Shown piece after piece: positions 14,538-22,373 of a stretch of DNA of 23,979 bases; positions within the stretch are counted from its first letter, which is position 1; each line of letters opens with the position of its first letter. The notes below the pieces were generated by a model that was given only the letters and a program-made list of their open reading frames with translations, did no database searches and was not told the origin of the DNA. The translations under genes and the position numbers were made by a program. The DNA is from Candidatus Thorarchaeota archaeon (lineage in GTDB: Archaea; Asgardarchaeota; Thorarchaeia; Thorarchaeales; Thorarchaeaceae): assembly GCA_016841005.1 (NCBI GenBank), contig JAEORG010000455.1, positions 1 through 23,979 of the forward strand, given 5' to 3'.

Positions 14538-14633
14538 TTACCTCCTAAAGTAAGCATAGGTAAGAGCTTCGGTACTGAAGCACTTGGTATTCTTTTTTGC
14601 TGAATGAGTTCGATTATTAGTTGCTAGAGCCAT
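14538..14633 (-). CDS. Microprotein 1 of a tandem pair (31 residues)
   Basis: A 31-codon ORF starting at ATG 14633 and ending in AGG-AGG-TAA, where the two Arg codons also form the Shine-Dalgarno of the next microprotein. It begins MAL, has HSAKKN at 10-15 and ends with ALTYAYFRR at 23-31; a single Cys is at 18. It matches microprotein 2 in the MAL, SAKK and ALTYAY blocks. A palindromic TATA box at 14665-14674 predicts transcription from about 14643, giving a leader of about ten bases. No known family is recognised. Paralogy with the neighbour, the promoter and the coupled ribosome site all support a real gene. Confidence 0.65.
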   Translation of the reverse strand: MALATNNRTHSAKKNTKCFSTEALTYAYFRR

Positions 14634-14664
14634 GATATTTCACAAGAATTACCACTCAGATTTA

Positions 14665-14674
14665 GTATATATAC
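14665..14674 (-). promoter_or_regulatory. TATA box upstream of the microprotein pair
   Basis: GTATATATAC lies 36 bases before the first microprotein ATG, at the spacing expected for a short-leader archaeal transcript. Two direct GGTCACA copies, at 14691-14697 and 14704-14710, lie just upstream of it and may bind an activator. Confidence 0.5.
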
Positions 14675-14736
14675 CGAAGCCACTTGTTAGGGTCACAGAA
14701 TAAGGTCACAATATGTTACTATGTAAGAGAACTCTA

Positions 14737-15120
14737 TCAGGATGTCGAGGGCTCTTTCCGAGATGATGAATCCTCAATTATCCAGCCATCGCTTGGAGGA
14801 TTCCTACAATATGCACATAGAAAATAAAGAAGTGTGATTGGTATTGCAAAGAGCATAACCAAAGGAATTCGAGTAATAAAATACAGTATATCCATTACAT
14901 AACCAGAGAATACGAAAGGTAAAACCAACAAAGAGAATGTTAGAAGTAGCAATACCATGAAGTAAGACACGCTGAATTTTCTTATAGAAATCATCCGATC
15001 GCATACCACAAAGCAACTGTAACATCTTCCATTTAAAATTCTAATTACTGAATAAGTTGGAAAGTGTGCATTCGTTAACAATGCAAATATGATGAAAGGA
15101 GTGCAAGCTTTCGAATGCAC
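14737..15120 (-). CDS. Small membrane protein with paired CxxC motifs
   Basis: A frame of up to 127 codons. Two hydrophobic helices (about 50-70 and 84-103) are flanked by CYSC (33-36) and CAYC (102-105), so both cysteine pairs could face the same side and bind a metal. The C-terminus is polar (SSSRKEPSTS). It starts 19 bases after the stop of MFS paralogue 2. However, the GTG start at 15120 sits inside a hairpin that may terminate that transcript. A later ATG at 14994 would give an 85-residue protein without the first Cys pair. I do not recognise the family. The two membrane helices and Cys pairs make it more likely real than not. Confidence 0.5.
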   Translation of the reverse strand: MHSKACTPFIIFALLTNAHFPTYSVIRILNGRCYSCFVVCDRMISIRKFSVSYFMVLLLLTFSLLVLPFVFSGYVMDILYFITRIPLVMLFAIPITLLYFLCAYCRNPPSDGWIIEDSSSRKEPSTS

Positions 15121-15123
15121 TCC
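15098..15123 (-). terminator. Hairpin just after MFS paralogue 2
   Basis: GGAGTGCA at 15098-15105 pairs with TGCACTCC at 15116-15123 around a 10-base loop, 16 bases past the MFS stop. A short CTTTC run follows on the minus strand. An alternative stem pairs GTGCATTCG at 15067-15075 with CGAATGCAC at 15112-15120. Confidence 0.4.
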
Positions 15124-15139
15124 GCTCTGTTGACGCTAA

Positions 15140-16633
15140 CTACTCTACAACAATTTCTACTGTGGTTTCCTCTTCTGTAAATGAGGACTCAATTTCTTCA
15201 AGAGGGGCTACCGGAGATATAGCGGCGCGTTCTGCGGGTTTCTGTTGATGTAATCCCTTCCGAATTATTAACACACCAACAACACTAATCAAACCGATGC
15301 TAACAAGAGTTGCTGGGAAGCCGATGATTGGGATAAGCCAACCAAAAATTGCTATCTGAGGCATAGCAAAAATCATCGCGATAGTGGGCTGTAGAGAGTA
15401 CATGCTATTTCGAATGTTGTTGGGAATTACATCAAGCATCTCGCGTTGTGTTAAAATGTCTGCACATGCTGCTGATATCATTGTGAAAGTGAATGTGAGG
15501 GCAATCAGTATGATTGGAATCACTGCTGCAGTAGGAATAGTCATGAACACAGTGCTAGTGAACGGGATAATTAAATCAATGCCCGGACCACTAACAGTTG
15601 GAGGGGGGAAGAAGAACATGATTGTTGCGAAGATGATATAGAAAGCAAATCCACCTGCCTGTAGGATTCTGAATCGTGGAATCCATGTCTTGGGATCGAA
15701 TCTTCGTGACCAAATTCCCGACCTCTCTTGGGCAACTACACCTGGTGTAAATAAGATGGTCCGATATGATGACACAGCAACATCAGTGAGTAGATAACTG
15801 AAGTACATTGGGAAAAGAATCAGGTTTCCCCACACCATAACAGTACTAGTAACCAGCATGCTACCGATTATTACATTCTTTACCCACGGTTCCTCTAGAA
15901 GATATGTCACTCCACCTTTGAGAAGCCCTAAATATTCACCTGCAGAAACGCGAGATTGATCTTGAGCCTGTTTCTCGTCCTTTACTTGTGGAAGGTCCTG
16001 CACTACTCGTACAACAACTAGTGCAATTATCACACAGAGAATTCCCTGCAATTGAAATACCCATGGCCGTCCTAGAATTGTCGCAAGCACAGCGCCAGGG
16101 ATTAGAGAGATCGTAGCTACAATCTGGAATATCATTCCCAATCTTGCCTGAAATACACCATATTGTTTCCTGTCAGAATCAGCTGATACAGCTGCACGAT
16201 AATTGTTGTCAAACCATGTTGCCAGAGTTCCACTCTGCTGTGATTGCGCAAAACCTTGTAGTGCATAGATGACAATTAGGAGAGATAGTGGAGTAAATGA
16301 TGTCACCATTGATACTAGAAAGAATGCAGCTCCATACGTGATGAAAGCTGAGGCAAGAACAAACCGTTGACCTACTAGATCAGCCAGAGCTCCTGTTGGA
16401 TAGTCTAAGAGGGTGGAAACTGCCATCTGTAGAACAACAAGTCCCCCCACAATTCCAAGACCTTGAATAAAATCCCCTCCACCAACAGCCTCTGCTACAA
16501 ATATCATGAAGAATGTACTACTAATCATCAATGTCAGGGAGAATATAGGCATTAGAATTGTCATTATACGTGCAAGACGTAGAACACTGTCATTTGCGTC
16601 AGATAGTCCAAAGAAACGTCGTGATACTTCCAT
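15140..16633 (-). CDS. Major facilitator superfamily transporter (paralogue 2)
   Basis: A polytopic transporter of about 497 residues with some twelve hydrophobic segments and the loop 2-3 motif DYPTGALADLVGQRFVLAS. It is a close paralogue of the gene at 12724-14184 along its whole length, including WFDNNYRAAV and VIPNNIRNSMYSLQPT. The polar central loop (DEKQAQDQSRVSAGEY) and acidic C-terminal tail (EEIESSFTEEET) are cytoplasmic in the usual MFS topology. ATG at 16633 is preferred; GTG at 16645 is possible. It diverges from a 3-hydroxyacyl-CoA dehydrogenase gene across a promoter region with repeated ATGGTT elements, so the two may be co-regulated. The substrate is unknown; a link to fatty or organic acids is only contextual. 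Confidence 0.9.
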   Translation of the reverse strand: MEVSRRFFGLSDANDSVLRLARIMTILMPIFSLTLMISSTFFMIFVAEAVGGGDFIQGLGIVGGLVVLQMAVSTLLDYPTGALADLVGQRFVLASAFITYGAAFFLVSMVTSFTPLSLLIVIYALQGFAQSQQSGTLATWFDNNYRAAVSADSDRKQYGVFQARLGMIFQIVATISLIPGAVLATILGRPWVFQLQGILCVIIALVVVRVVQDLPQVKDEKQAQDQSRVSAGEYLGLLKGGVTYLLEEPWVKNVIIGSMLVTSTVMVWGNLILFPMYFSYLLTDVAVSSYRTILFTPGVVAQERSGIWSRRFDPKTWIPRFRILQAGGFAFYIIFATIMFFFPPPTVSGPGIDLIIPFTSTVFMTIPTAAVIPIILIALTFTFTMISAACADILTQREMLDVIPNNIRNSMYSLQPTIAMIFAMPQIAIFGWLIPIIGFPATLVSIGLISVVGVLIIRKGLHQQKPAERAAISPVAPLEEIESSFTEEETTVEIVVE

Positions 16634-16650
16634 AGCAGACACCACTCAAC

Positions 16651-16764
16651 ATGGTTTATACTATCAATATTTCAGATATTATGGTTTGTATGACGAACCA
16701 TTATTACAATATGCTTTATAAACCAATTGCTTAACGTATTAAAATTTCTTCCATGAACCATTAT
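16651..16764. promoter_or_regulatory. Operator-like repeat cluster in the MFS/dehydrogenase divergent promoter
   Basis: ATGGTTTATA at 16651 and ATGGTTTGTA at 16681 are direct copies spaced 30 bases apart. GAACCATTAT occurs exactly at 16695-16704 and 16755-16764, spaced 60 bases apart, in the opposite orientation. ATGGTT at 16681 and AACCAT at 16697-16702 form a dyad. TTTATAAA at 16715-16722 is a palindromic TATA-like box usable in both directions. Regular spacing suggests a regulator binding on one face of the helix. Confidence 0.5.
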
Positions 16765-16860
16765 ATGCGAAATTGGTCATAGCCTTTGTTCAAGGCGTCA
16801 GACATATTACGAGCCTCGGTCCGCGTCAGAGCCAGATTCGTCCACTTTTGGAGGAGAATA

Positions 16861-17745
16861 ATGATGGAAATCAAAAAAATCGCAGTACTCGGTGCTGGGC
16901 AGATGGGTAATGGAATAGCCCATGTCTGCGCACAAGCGGGTTATGAAGTCAAGATGAGGGATATTGACCAGAAGTTCATTGACAAGGGTCTCGATACTAT
17001 CAAGAAGAACTTGGATAGAGGAGTTAAGAAGGAGAGAATGACCCAAGCAGAGGCAGAAACTATTCTTGGTAGGATTCAAGGAGTTTTAGACCTTAAGGAG
17101 GCTGTTCAGGATGCTGACCTGGTTATTGAAGCAATTCCGGAAATAGTAAATCTGAAACTCGATACGTGGAAAGAAGTCGATGCTGCCGCACCAGAACATG
17201 CAATCCTTGCATCAAATACATCTAGCATCAGCATCACGCAGATGGCAGCTGTAACCAAGAGACCTGAGAAGTTCATAGGGATGCACTTCTTCAACCCAGT
17301 TCCTGTAATGGGTCTTGTTGAAATCATCAAGGGACAGGCTACTGATGATACTACTGTCAAAGTAATAGAAGAGGTGTCGCATAAGGTTGGAAAGAAGACT
17401 GTCCTTGTCAATGAAGCCCCGGGTTTTGCTGTAAATAGACTGCTTGTTCCTGCTCTACTAGAAGCTGTCTTTGCGATTCAAGAAGGCATTGCAACTGTGG
17501 AAGACATGGATCTAGCAATTAAAATGGGACTAAATTGGCCAATGGGACCTCTAACGTTAGCTGATTTTGTTGGACTTGATACCATGCTGTATATTGCTGA
17601 CTACTTCGTAGATGAATTCAAAGATAGCAAATATAGAGCCCCAGCACTACTTAGGAAAATGGTTCGAGCTGGATGGGTGGGTCGTAAAGCTGGAATGGGA
17701 TTCTACGACTATTCAGGAGATGAACCAGTACCCAACCGATTCTAA
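16861..17745 (+). CDS. 3-hydroxyacyl-CoA dehydrogenase (3-hydroxybutyryl-CoA dehydrogenase type)
   Basis: An NAD-dependent enzyme of about 294 residues that oxidises 3-hydroxyacyl-CoA to 3-oxoacyl-CoA in beta-oxidation, or works in reverse in butyryl-CoA formation. The N-terminal Rossmann fold reads KIAVLGAGQMGNGIAHVCAQAGYEV. The catalytic region has ILASNTSSISIT and GMHFFNPVPVM, with the active-site His in MHFFNP. The C-terminal helical domain has APGFAVNRLL and MGPLTLADFVGLD. GGAGGAG at 16850-16856 points to ATG 16861 or 16864; the frame is open further upstream to 16786, but that part is not family-like. It lacks the fused enoyl-CoA hydratase domain of some archaeal versions. A hairpin terminator follows. 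The upstream operator-like repeats imply regulation. Confidence 0.95.
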   Translation: MMEIKKIAVLGAGQMGNGIAHVCAQAGYEVKMRDIDQKFIDKGLDTIKKNLDRGVKKERMTQAEAETILGRIQGVLDLKEAVQDADLVIEAIPEIVNLKLDTWKEVDAAAPEHAILASNTSSISITQMAAVTKRPEKFIGMHFFNPVPVMGLVEIIKGQATDDTTVKVIEEVSHKVGKKTVLVNEAPGFAVNRLLVPALLEAVFAIQEGIATVEDMDLAIKMGLNWPMGPLTLADFVGLDTMLYIADYFVDEFKDSKYRAPALLRKMVRAGWVGRKAGMGFYDYSGDEPVPNRF

Positions 17746-17753
17746 TGGAAAAG

Positions 17754-17792
17754 AAAGGAAGACCTTCTTGATTCAGGCCTTCCTTTTCCCAT
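17754..17792 (+). terminator. Hairpin and U-rich terminator after the dehydrogenase gene
   Basis: AAAGGAAGACCT at 17754-17765 pairs with AGGCCTTCCTTT at 17775-17786, with one mismatch and a 9-base loop, followed by CCCATTCTTTTC. It lies nine bases past the stop codon. Confidence 0.7.
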
Positions 17793-17844
17793 TCTTTTCA
17801 AAAGATATGTCAACTTTAATAGCATTCTAGAAGTCAGTTAGAAT

Positions 17845-18696
17845 GTGGCCTATATGAAGTTTGAAGAGAGCAACTATATTGGCTTCGACGGAACAAGGAT
17901 GCACATGTCCATCTGGCATCCGAATGATGAACAACCGCGAGCTCTTCTAATTGCAATACATGGTTTGGGCAGTCATGGATATGCGCTCAAAAACATTGGA
18001 GAATATTTCTCAGATCGAGGAATTGCTGTATTTGCTCCTGATATGAGAGGATTTGGCCACTATAGCGGGCTTAAAGGTCATGTGATGAGCTTTGATGAAT
18101 ATATCGAAGACATGTACAATATTGTCATGCAAGTTAAAGATAGATATCTGAATAAACTGACATTTCTCCTTGGTGAATCTCTTGGAGCGCAACACATTAT
18201 TCGGTATGTCGCTACTTACCTAAGAGCAGTGGATGGTATGATACTATCTTGTCCAGCTGTTTCCGAAACGTTGGACATTGGAATTGGAACCTATATCGCT
18301 GGAAGAATCCTGTCATTATTCAATGTGAAACGATATATTGGATCAAATAGAAAAGAAGAATTCCTTAGTCATGATCCTCAAGCAGTAAAAGAACATGAAG
18401 AGGATCCCCTGAGATTTAACTTTGTTACACCAAGATTTGGGATTGAAGCGCTTAAAGCAGCACAAAAAGCAATGAAATGTGCACCTGAAATAGTAATACC
18501 AGCATTTATTCAACAAGCAGGAGAAGATAAGATAGTTGATCCCGATAAGACAAAGGAATTTTTCGACAATCTTGGTTCTTCTGATAAGACCTGGCAACTC
18601 TATGATAAATTGTATCATGGATTATTCATTGAAACTGAAAAGGACATGATCTTAAAGGGTATAGAGAGCTGGCTGGAAAAACGACTTCCAGACTAA
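17845..18696 (+). CDS. Alpha/beta hydrolase, monoacylglycerol lipase/lysophospholipase-like
   Basis: A 283-residue serine hydrolase of the alpha/beta fold (hydrolase_4/S33 group), a group that cleaves ester bonds such as those of monoacylglycerols. The oxyanion region is IHGLGSHG (38-45), followed by PDMRGFGHYSG, the nucleophile elbow LGESLGA with Ser112, the acid in AGEDKIVD (Asp228), and His258 in KLYHGLF. The cap region between strands 6 and 7 (about 140-210) is of usual size, and there is no signal peptide. The start is GTG 17845 or ATG 17854. TTTAATA at about 17814 would predict transcription close to 17843, so the message may be leaderless. It follows the acyl-CoA dehydrogenase gene past a terminator, and its stop overlaps the convergent ATPase stop. 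Confidence 0.88.
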   Translation: MAYMKFEESNYIGFDGTRMHMSIWHPNDEQPRALLIAIHGLGSHGYALKNIGEYFSDRGIAVFAPDMRGFGHYSGLKGHVMSFDEYIEDMYNIVMQVKDRYLNKLTFLLGESLGAQHIIRYVATYLRAVDGMILSCPAVSETLDIGIGTYIAGRILSLFNVKRYIGSNRKEEFLSHDPQAVKEHEEDPLRFNFVTPRFGIEALKAAQKAMKCAPEIVIPAFIQQAGEDKIVDPDKTKEFFDNLGSSDKTWQLYDKLYHGLFIETEKDMILKGIESWLEKRLPD

Positions 18697-21518
18697 TTAT
18701 CACGTGTTTCTCTAAATCGTCCAAATATCTTGTGCGGTGGAATCAATATAGCTGGAAGACATGTTACCAGAATCAAAACCCAATCAAGAAAATCAAGTGG
18801 GTTTGTTTCAAATAACGGTTGCATGAACGGGACATAAATTGTAGCTAAGGTAAGCACCAACGAGAGGAGAACTGCTCCGATAAGGGGCTTGGAGTTTCTG
18901 ATAGAGGTCTTCCAAACTGGATTGTATTCATCTCGTGCATTCCATACAAATAGAAGCTCGAATATAACTACACTAGCAAAGACGTTGGTTCGTGCGTGGC
19001 GAAGAGTATCTTCCCAACTAATACCAGTAGGTGCAATTCCTGTTCTCCATTCGAGATCAGAAAGAAGTGGTGAAGTGATTCCAGGAATCGTACCACCCCA
19101 TTCTAAGAGGCTTAGAAGAAAAACTGTAGTGGATGCAAGAAATGCAAGAAATCCTGCAATAAGAATGAACGAGACCATTCCTTTATCCATCATCTTAGCG
19201 CCTGGTTTCCTTGGTGAACGGTTCATGACACCTTTCTCAGGAGGGTCAACTCCCAATGCTAATGCAGGGAATCCATCGGTTGCTAGATTCAGCCATAAAA
19301 TCTGAATTGCCGTAATTGGAAGTGGTAACCCAATCATGATGATTGTGAATACCAAGAATACTTCATCGAAGTTCGCAGCAAGAAGGAATCTAACAAATTT
19401 CCTGATGTTTGAATAAATCTCTCTTCCTTTCTCAACTGCTGTAACTATAGTAGCGAAGTTGTCATCTGTAAGGATTACATCTGATGCTTCTTTCGTAACA
19501 TCAGCACCTCGAATCCCCATTGAAACACCAACATCAGCTGCCTTGACTGCAGGTGCATCGTTTACACCATCGCCCGTCATAGCAACAACTTCGTTTGCAG
19601 CTTTCAATGCTTCCACAATTTGCAATTTATGTTCAGGAGCAACTCGTGCAAATACATCGCAAGTATGAACGCTCTCCTTGAATTCATTCTCTGTCATCAG
19701 ATCTATATCTGCGCCAGTCAAGACTTTACCATCTTTCTCTATGAGACCAACAGAATGAGCTATCGCTCTGGCAGTGAGTCGATGGTCGCCTGTAATCATT
19801 ATAGGTCGAATACCTGCTTTCTTACAGACCTTAATTGCATCTTCGACTTCTTCTCGTGGTGGATCAATCATACCAACGAGTCCCACAAAGATCAGATTCC
19901 TTTCAACTTGCTCTGGCTCCCATTCTGGAATTTCTTTTTCAATAGGTCTAAATGCTAGAGCCAAGACTCTGAGAGCATTCTCTGCAAGTTGAGCATTAAT
20001 TTCAAGAATTTTATGTCGATCATCTTCTGAAAGAGGCTTGACTTTGCCGCCTTCATAGATTTCAGAACAAAGCTTAAGCAGTATCTCAGGGGCTCCCTTT
20101 GTGAAGCCAAAGATATTTTGTGAGCTGTCTTTTGCAATGGCAGTCATTCTTTTTCTTGCCGAATCAAATGAAATCTCATAGATTTCCTTATACTTCTGTT
20201 TTGTTTGCGTGTGATTTATTCCTGCTTTCTCCGCTACAACAAGTAAAGCTCCTTCAGTTGGATCACCAACGATGGTCCAATCAGATTTTCCAGATGAATC
20301 AGGTTGAAGTAGTGTGTTGCTACATAGTTGACCTATTTCAAGCAACAGGGAGAGGTTAGAGTCATTGACTGGATTTATCAAAGTGCCCTGATGTGTGAAT
20401 TCTCCATCTTTTTTGTAACCAGTTCCAGAAACATCCACAATTTTGCTATCTGTATAGAGAACCTTTACAGTCATTTCATTCTTTGTGATTGTTCCGGTTT
20501 TATCTGAACAAATTACAGTTGTTGATCCAAGAGTTTCTACACTAGGTAATCTTCTCACAATTGCATTCTGTTGGACCATCCGCTGAACACCGATTGCCAA
20601 AGTAATTGTGACAACAGCTGGAAGTCCTTCTGGAATTGCAGATACTGCCAATGCAATTGCAGCAAGTAATTCATCAATCAGACTATCAGAAACATCTCGT
20701 AGGACTTCTGCTGCAAAGACGATAATTACCAAGACAATAATCAAGGCGCCTAATTTCTTCCCGAGATCATCCAAGTCTACCTGAAGAGGTGTCATATCTT
20801 TCTCGCTCTCTTGGACCATCCCAGCAATCTTTCCGAATTCCGTTTTCATTCCAGTTGAAGTGACTATTGCACGGCCTTTTCCAGCTGTAATTTCTGTTCC
20901 TTGAAAGACCATATGTTTCATATCGCCGACGACAGGACGTGAGAGATTAAGAGGCTCAGTAGTTTTACGAACAGCGTATGACTCACCTGTCAGTGCAGCT
21001 TCATCGGCAGAGAAACCAACTGCATTCGTCACACGACCATCTGCTGGAACCAGATCACCCGCCTCAAGAGCAATGATATCTCCGGGGACAAGTTCACGTG
21101 CCTCAATCTCGCGCCAGAGGCCATCTCGCATAACTTTTGCTCTTGGTGCTGCCATTTGTTTCAATGCCTCTAAGGCTTGTTCAGATTTGTATTCCTGAAC
21201 AAACCCAAAAATAGCATTGAAGATGACAATAGCAGTAATAACAATTGCATCAATGAATCCGCCTTCTTCATGAGACCCCGGAATCATGGCAGTAATGATA
21301 GATATTAGAATAGCAATTATCAGGATTATAACCATCGGGTCAAGAAATTGATTAATAAACATCCTTAGAGAGCTTAACCTATCTGTTTCTACAAGCTCAT
21401 TTGGACCGAACCGCTCCAGACGTCTTGTTGCCTCATCAGATGTAAGACCTGCTTCAGAAGTTTCGAGTTTGTTCTTCAAATAATCTGTATCATTAGCATA
21501 CCAAGAATCATTTGCCAT
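18693..21518 (-). CDS. P-type Ca2+-transporting ATPase (SERCA/PMR1-like, P2A)
   Basis: A 941-residue cation pump that uses ATP to move Ca2+ across the membrane. The N-terminal cation ATPase domain is followed by TGES (177-180), the phosphorylation site Asp339 in SDKTGTITKNEMT, KGAPE (474-478) in the nucleotide domain, TGDH and TGDGVNDAPAVK (648-659) in the P domain, and a C-terminal four-helix domain. Residues that bind Ca2+ in SERCA have counterparts: Glu297 in PEGLP (M4), Asn716 and Glu719 (M5), Asn744, Thr747 and Asp748 (M6) and Glu854 (M8), which argues for Ca2+ rather than Na+/K+ or H+. About ten membrane segments are seen. GGAG precedes the ATG by nine bases. Its last bases overlap the convergent hydrolase gene by four. 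Confidence 0.95.
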   Translation of the reverse strand: MANDSWYANDTDYLKNKLETSEAGLTSDEATRRLERFGPNELVETDRLSSLRMFINQFLDPMVIILIIAILISIITAMIPGSHEEGGFIDAIVITAIVIFNAIFGFVQEYKSEQALEALKQMAAPRAKVMRDGLWREIEARELVPGDIIALEAGDLVPADGRVTNAVGFSADEAALTGESYAVRKTTEPLNLSRPVVGDMKHMVFQGTEITAGKGRAIVTSTGMKTEFGKIAGMVQESEKDMTPLQVDLDDLGKKLGALIIVLVIIVFAAEVLRDVSDSLIDELLAAIALAVSAIPEGLPAVVTITLAIGVQRMVQQNAIVRRLPSVETLGSTTVICSDKTGTITKNEMTVKVLYTDSKIVDVSGTGYKKDGEFTHQGTLINPVNDSNLSLLLEIGQLCSNTLLQPDSSGKSDWTIVGDPTEGALLVVAEKAGINHTQTKQKYKEIYEISFDSARKRMTAIAKDSSQNIFGFTKGAPEILLKLCSEIYEGGKVKPLSEDDRHKILEINAQLAENALRVLALAFRPIEKEIPEWEPEQVERNLIFVGLVGMIDPPREEVEDAIKVCKKAGIRPIMITGDHRLTARAIAHSVGLIEKDGKVLTGADIDLMTENEFKESVHTCDVFARVAPEHKLQIVEALKAANEVVAMTGDGVNDAPAVKAADVGVSMGIRGADVTKEASDVILTDDNFATIVTAVEKGREIYSNIRKFVRFLLAANFDEVFLVFTIIMIGLPLPITAIQILWLNLATDGFPALALGVDPPEKGVMNRSPRKPGAKMMDKGMVSFILIAGFLAFLASTTVFLLSLLEWGGTIPGITSPLLSDLEWRTGIAPTGISWEDTLRHARTNVFASVVIFELLFVWNARDEYNPVWKTSIRNSKPLIGAVLLSLVLTLATIYVPFMQPLFETNPLDFLDWVLILVTCLPAILIPPHKIFGRFRETRDN

Positions 21519-21689
21519 TTTGTGGACTCCGATGAAAAATCCAAATCATATCTATTGTTCAGTGCGCCGAAATGAAACTATGAAATACCTTTCGGCACAG
21601 GCTATTTTGAAATCTTATTGCGAAAATGTTAAGAAGCTCTAAAGTTCCGACATCATCCACCTAGGAAAAGGGAGTAATGAGGAGTTCAC

Positions 21690-22373
21690 ATGCCAGAGAA
21701 ATACAACTTCAAATGCCTTGGTCAGGACTGTGATACACAGGCGTGTCATACTCGAACTCAGGTTAGAGTGACGTTTGGTGATGTTGCCAGATGGACAACT
21801 CAAGGTCAAATAGCGTCAGTTGCAGGTCGTATCCTTTTGACAATGGATGTAGAAGACCCAACAATGTATGCCTTGGTCTTGCTTCCCAAGCACATGAAGA
21901 GCGATCCTGAAAAACTCGCTTGTTCTTTTTATGATGAAGAAAATAAATTGTGCAAAATCAATTCTTTCAAACCTATTTCGTGCCAGACTTATCCCTTAGA
22001 ATATGATGGAAAGAAATTCTACGTGAGTGACAAGGACTGCCCAGGAGTAGGAAAAGGAGAAATAACAAAAGAGGCCTTACAAGAGGCGAAGACACTTGCT
22101 GAGAGAGATTACAATGAAAGAATGTATACTCGCCATCTTCTTCCGGGCATATATACAATAATCGTGAATAACGTGATGATACAGACTGAAGCAGCCAAAC
22201 GGGAATTATCTGAAGAAGATAGAGCTAAACTAGAAGAAATACAAACAAAGATGGAAGAAGGAGTTAAACCAGAGGAACCAAAGACTGGTGGTAGTGAGGC
22301 AAGCGAAGGGCATGAAGAAGTTTCTGATATACCCACCTCAGATGCAGATAACTCATCCATCAATGAGGAATAG
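21690..22373 (+). CDS. YkgJ-type zinc/iron-chelating cysteine-cluster protein
   Basis: A 227-residue protein with the CxxCxx-type cluster domain (YkgJ family). Cysteines occur in KCLGQDCDTQACHTR (residues 9, 14, 19), then ACSFYDEENKLCKIN and FKPISCQTYPLEY, and in DKDCPGVGKG. The pattern Cys-x-Phe/Tyr...Cys-x-Ile...Lys-Pro-x-x-Cys is the family core, thought to hold a metal or an iron-sulfur cluster; its biochemical role is generally not known. From about residue 160 there is a helical region, then an acidic, Glu/Ser-rich, likely disordered tail. GAGGAG lies six bases before the ATG. The gene is divergent from the Ca2+ ATPase and overlaps the convergent M24 peptidase by 21 bases. Confidence 0.85.
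   Translation: MPEKYNFKCLGQDCDTQACHTRTQVRVTFGDVARWTTQGQIASVAGRILLTMDVEDPTMYALVLLPKHMKSDPEKLACSFYDEENKLCKINSFKPISCQTYPLEYDGKKFYVSDKDCPGVGKGEITKEALQEAKTLAERDYNERMYTRHLLPGIYTIIVNNVMIQTEAAKRELSEEDRAKLEEIQTKMEEGVKPEEPKTGGSEASEGHEEVSDIPTSDADNSSINEE

Noticed and set aside
16786..16860. 25-residue extension of the 3-hydroxyacyl-CoA dehydrogenase
   Set aside because: GGAGGAG stands just before ATG 16861, and the Rossmann motif would otherwise be displaced from its usual position close to the N-terminus.
18889..20359. Several plus-strand frames of 70-140 codons inside the ATPase gene
   Set aside because: All are complements of the P-type ATPase, which has complete motifs throughout.
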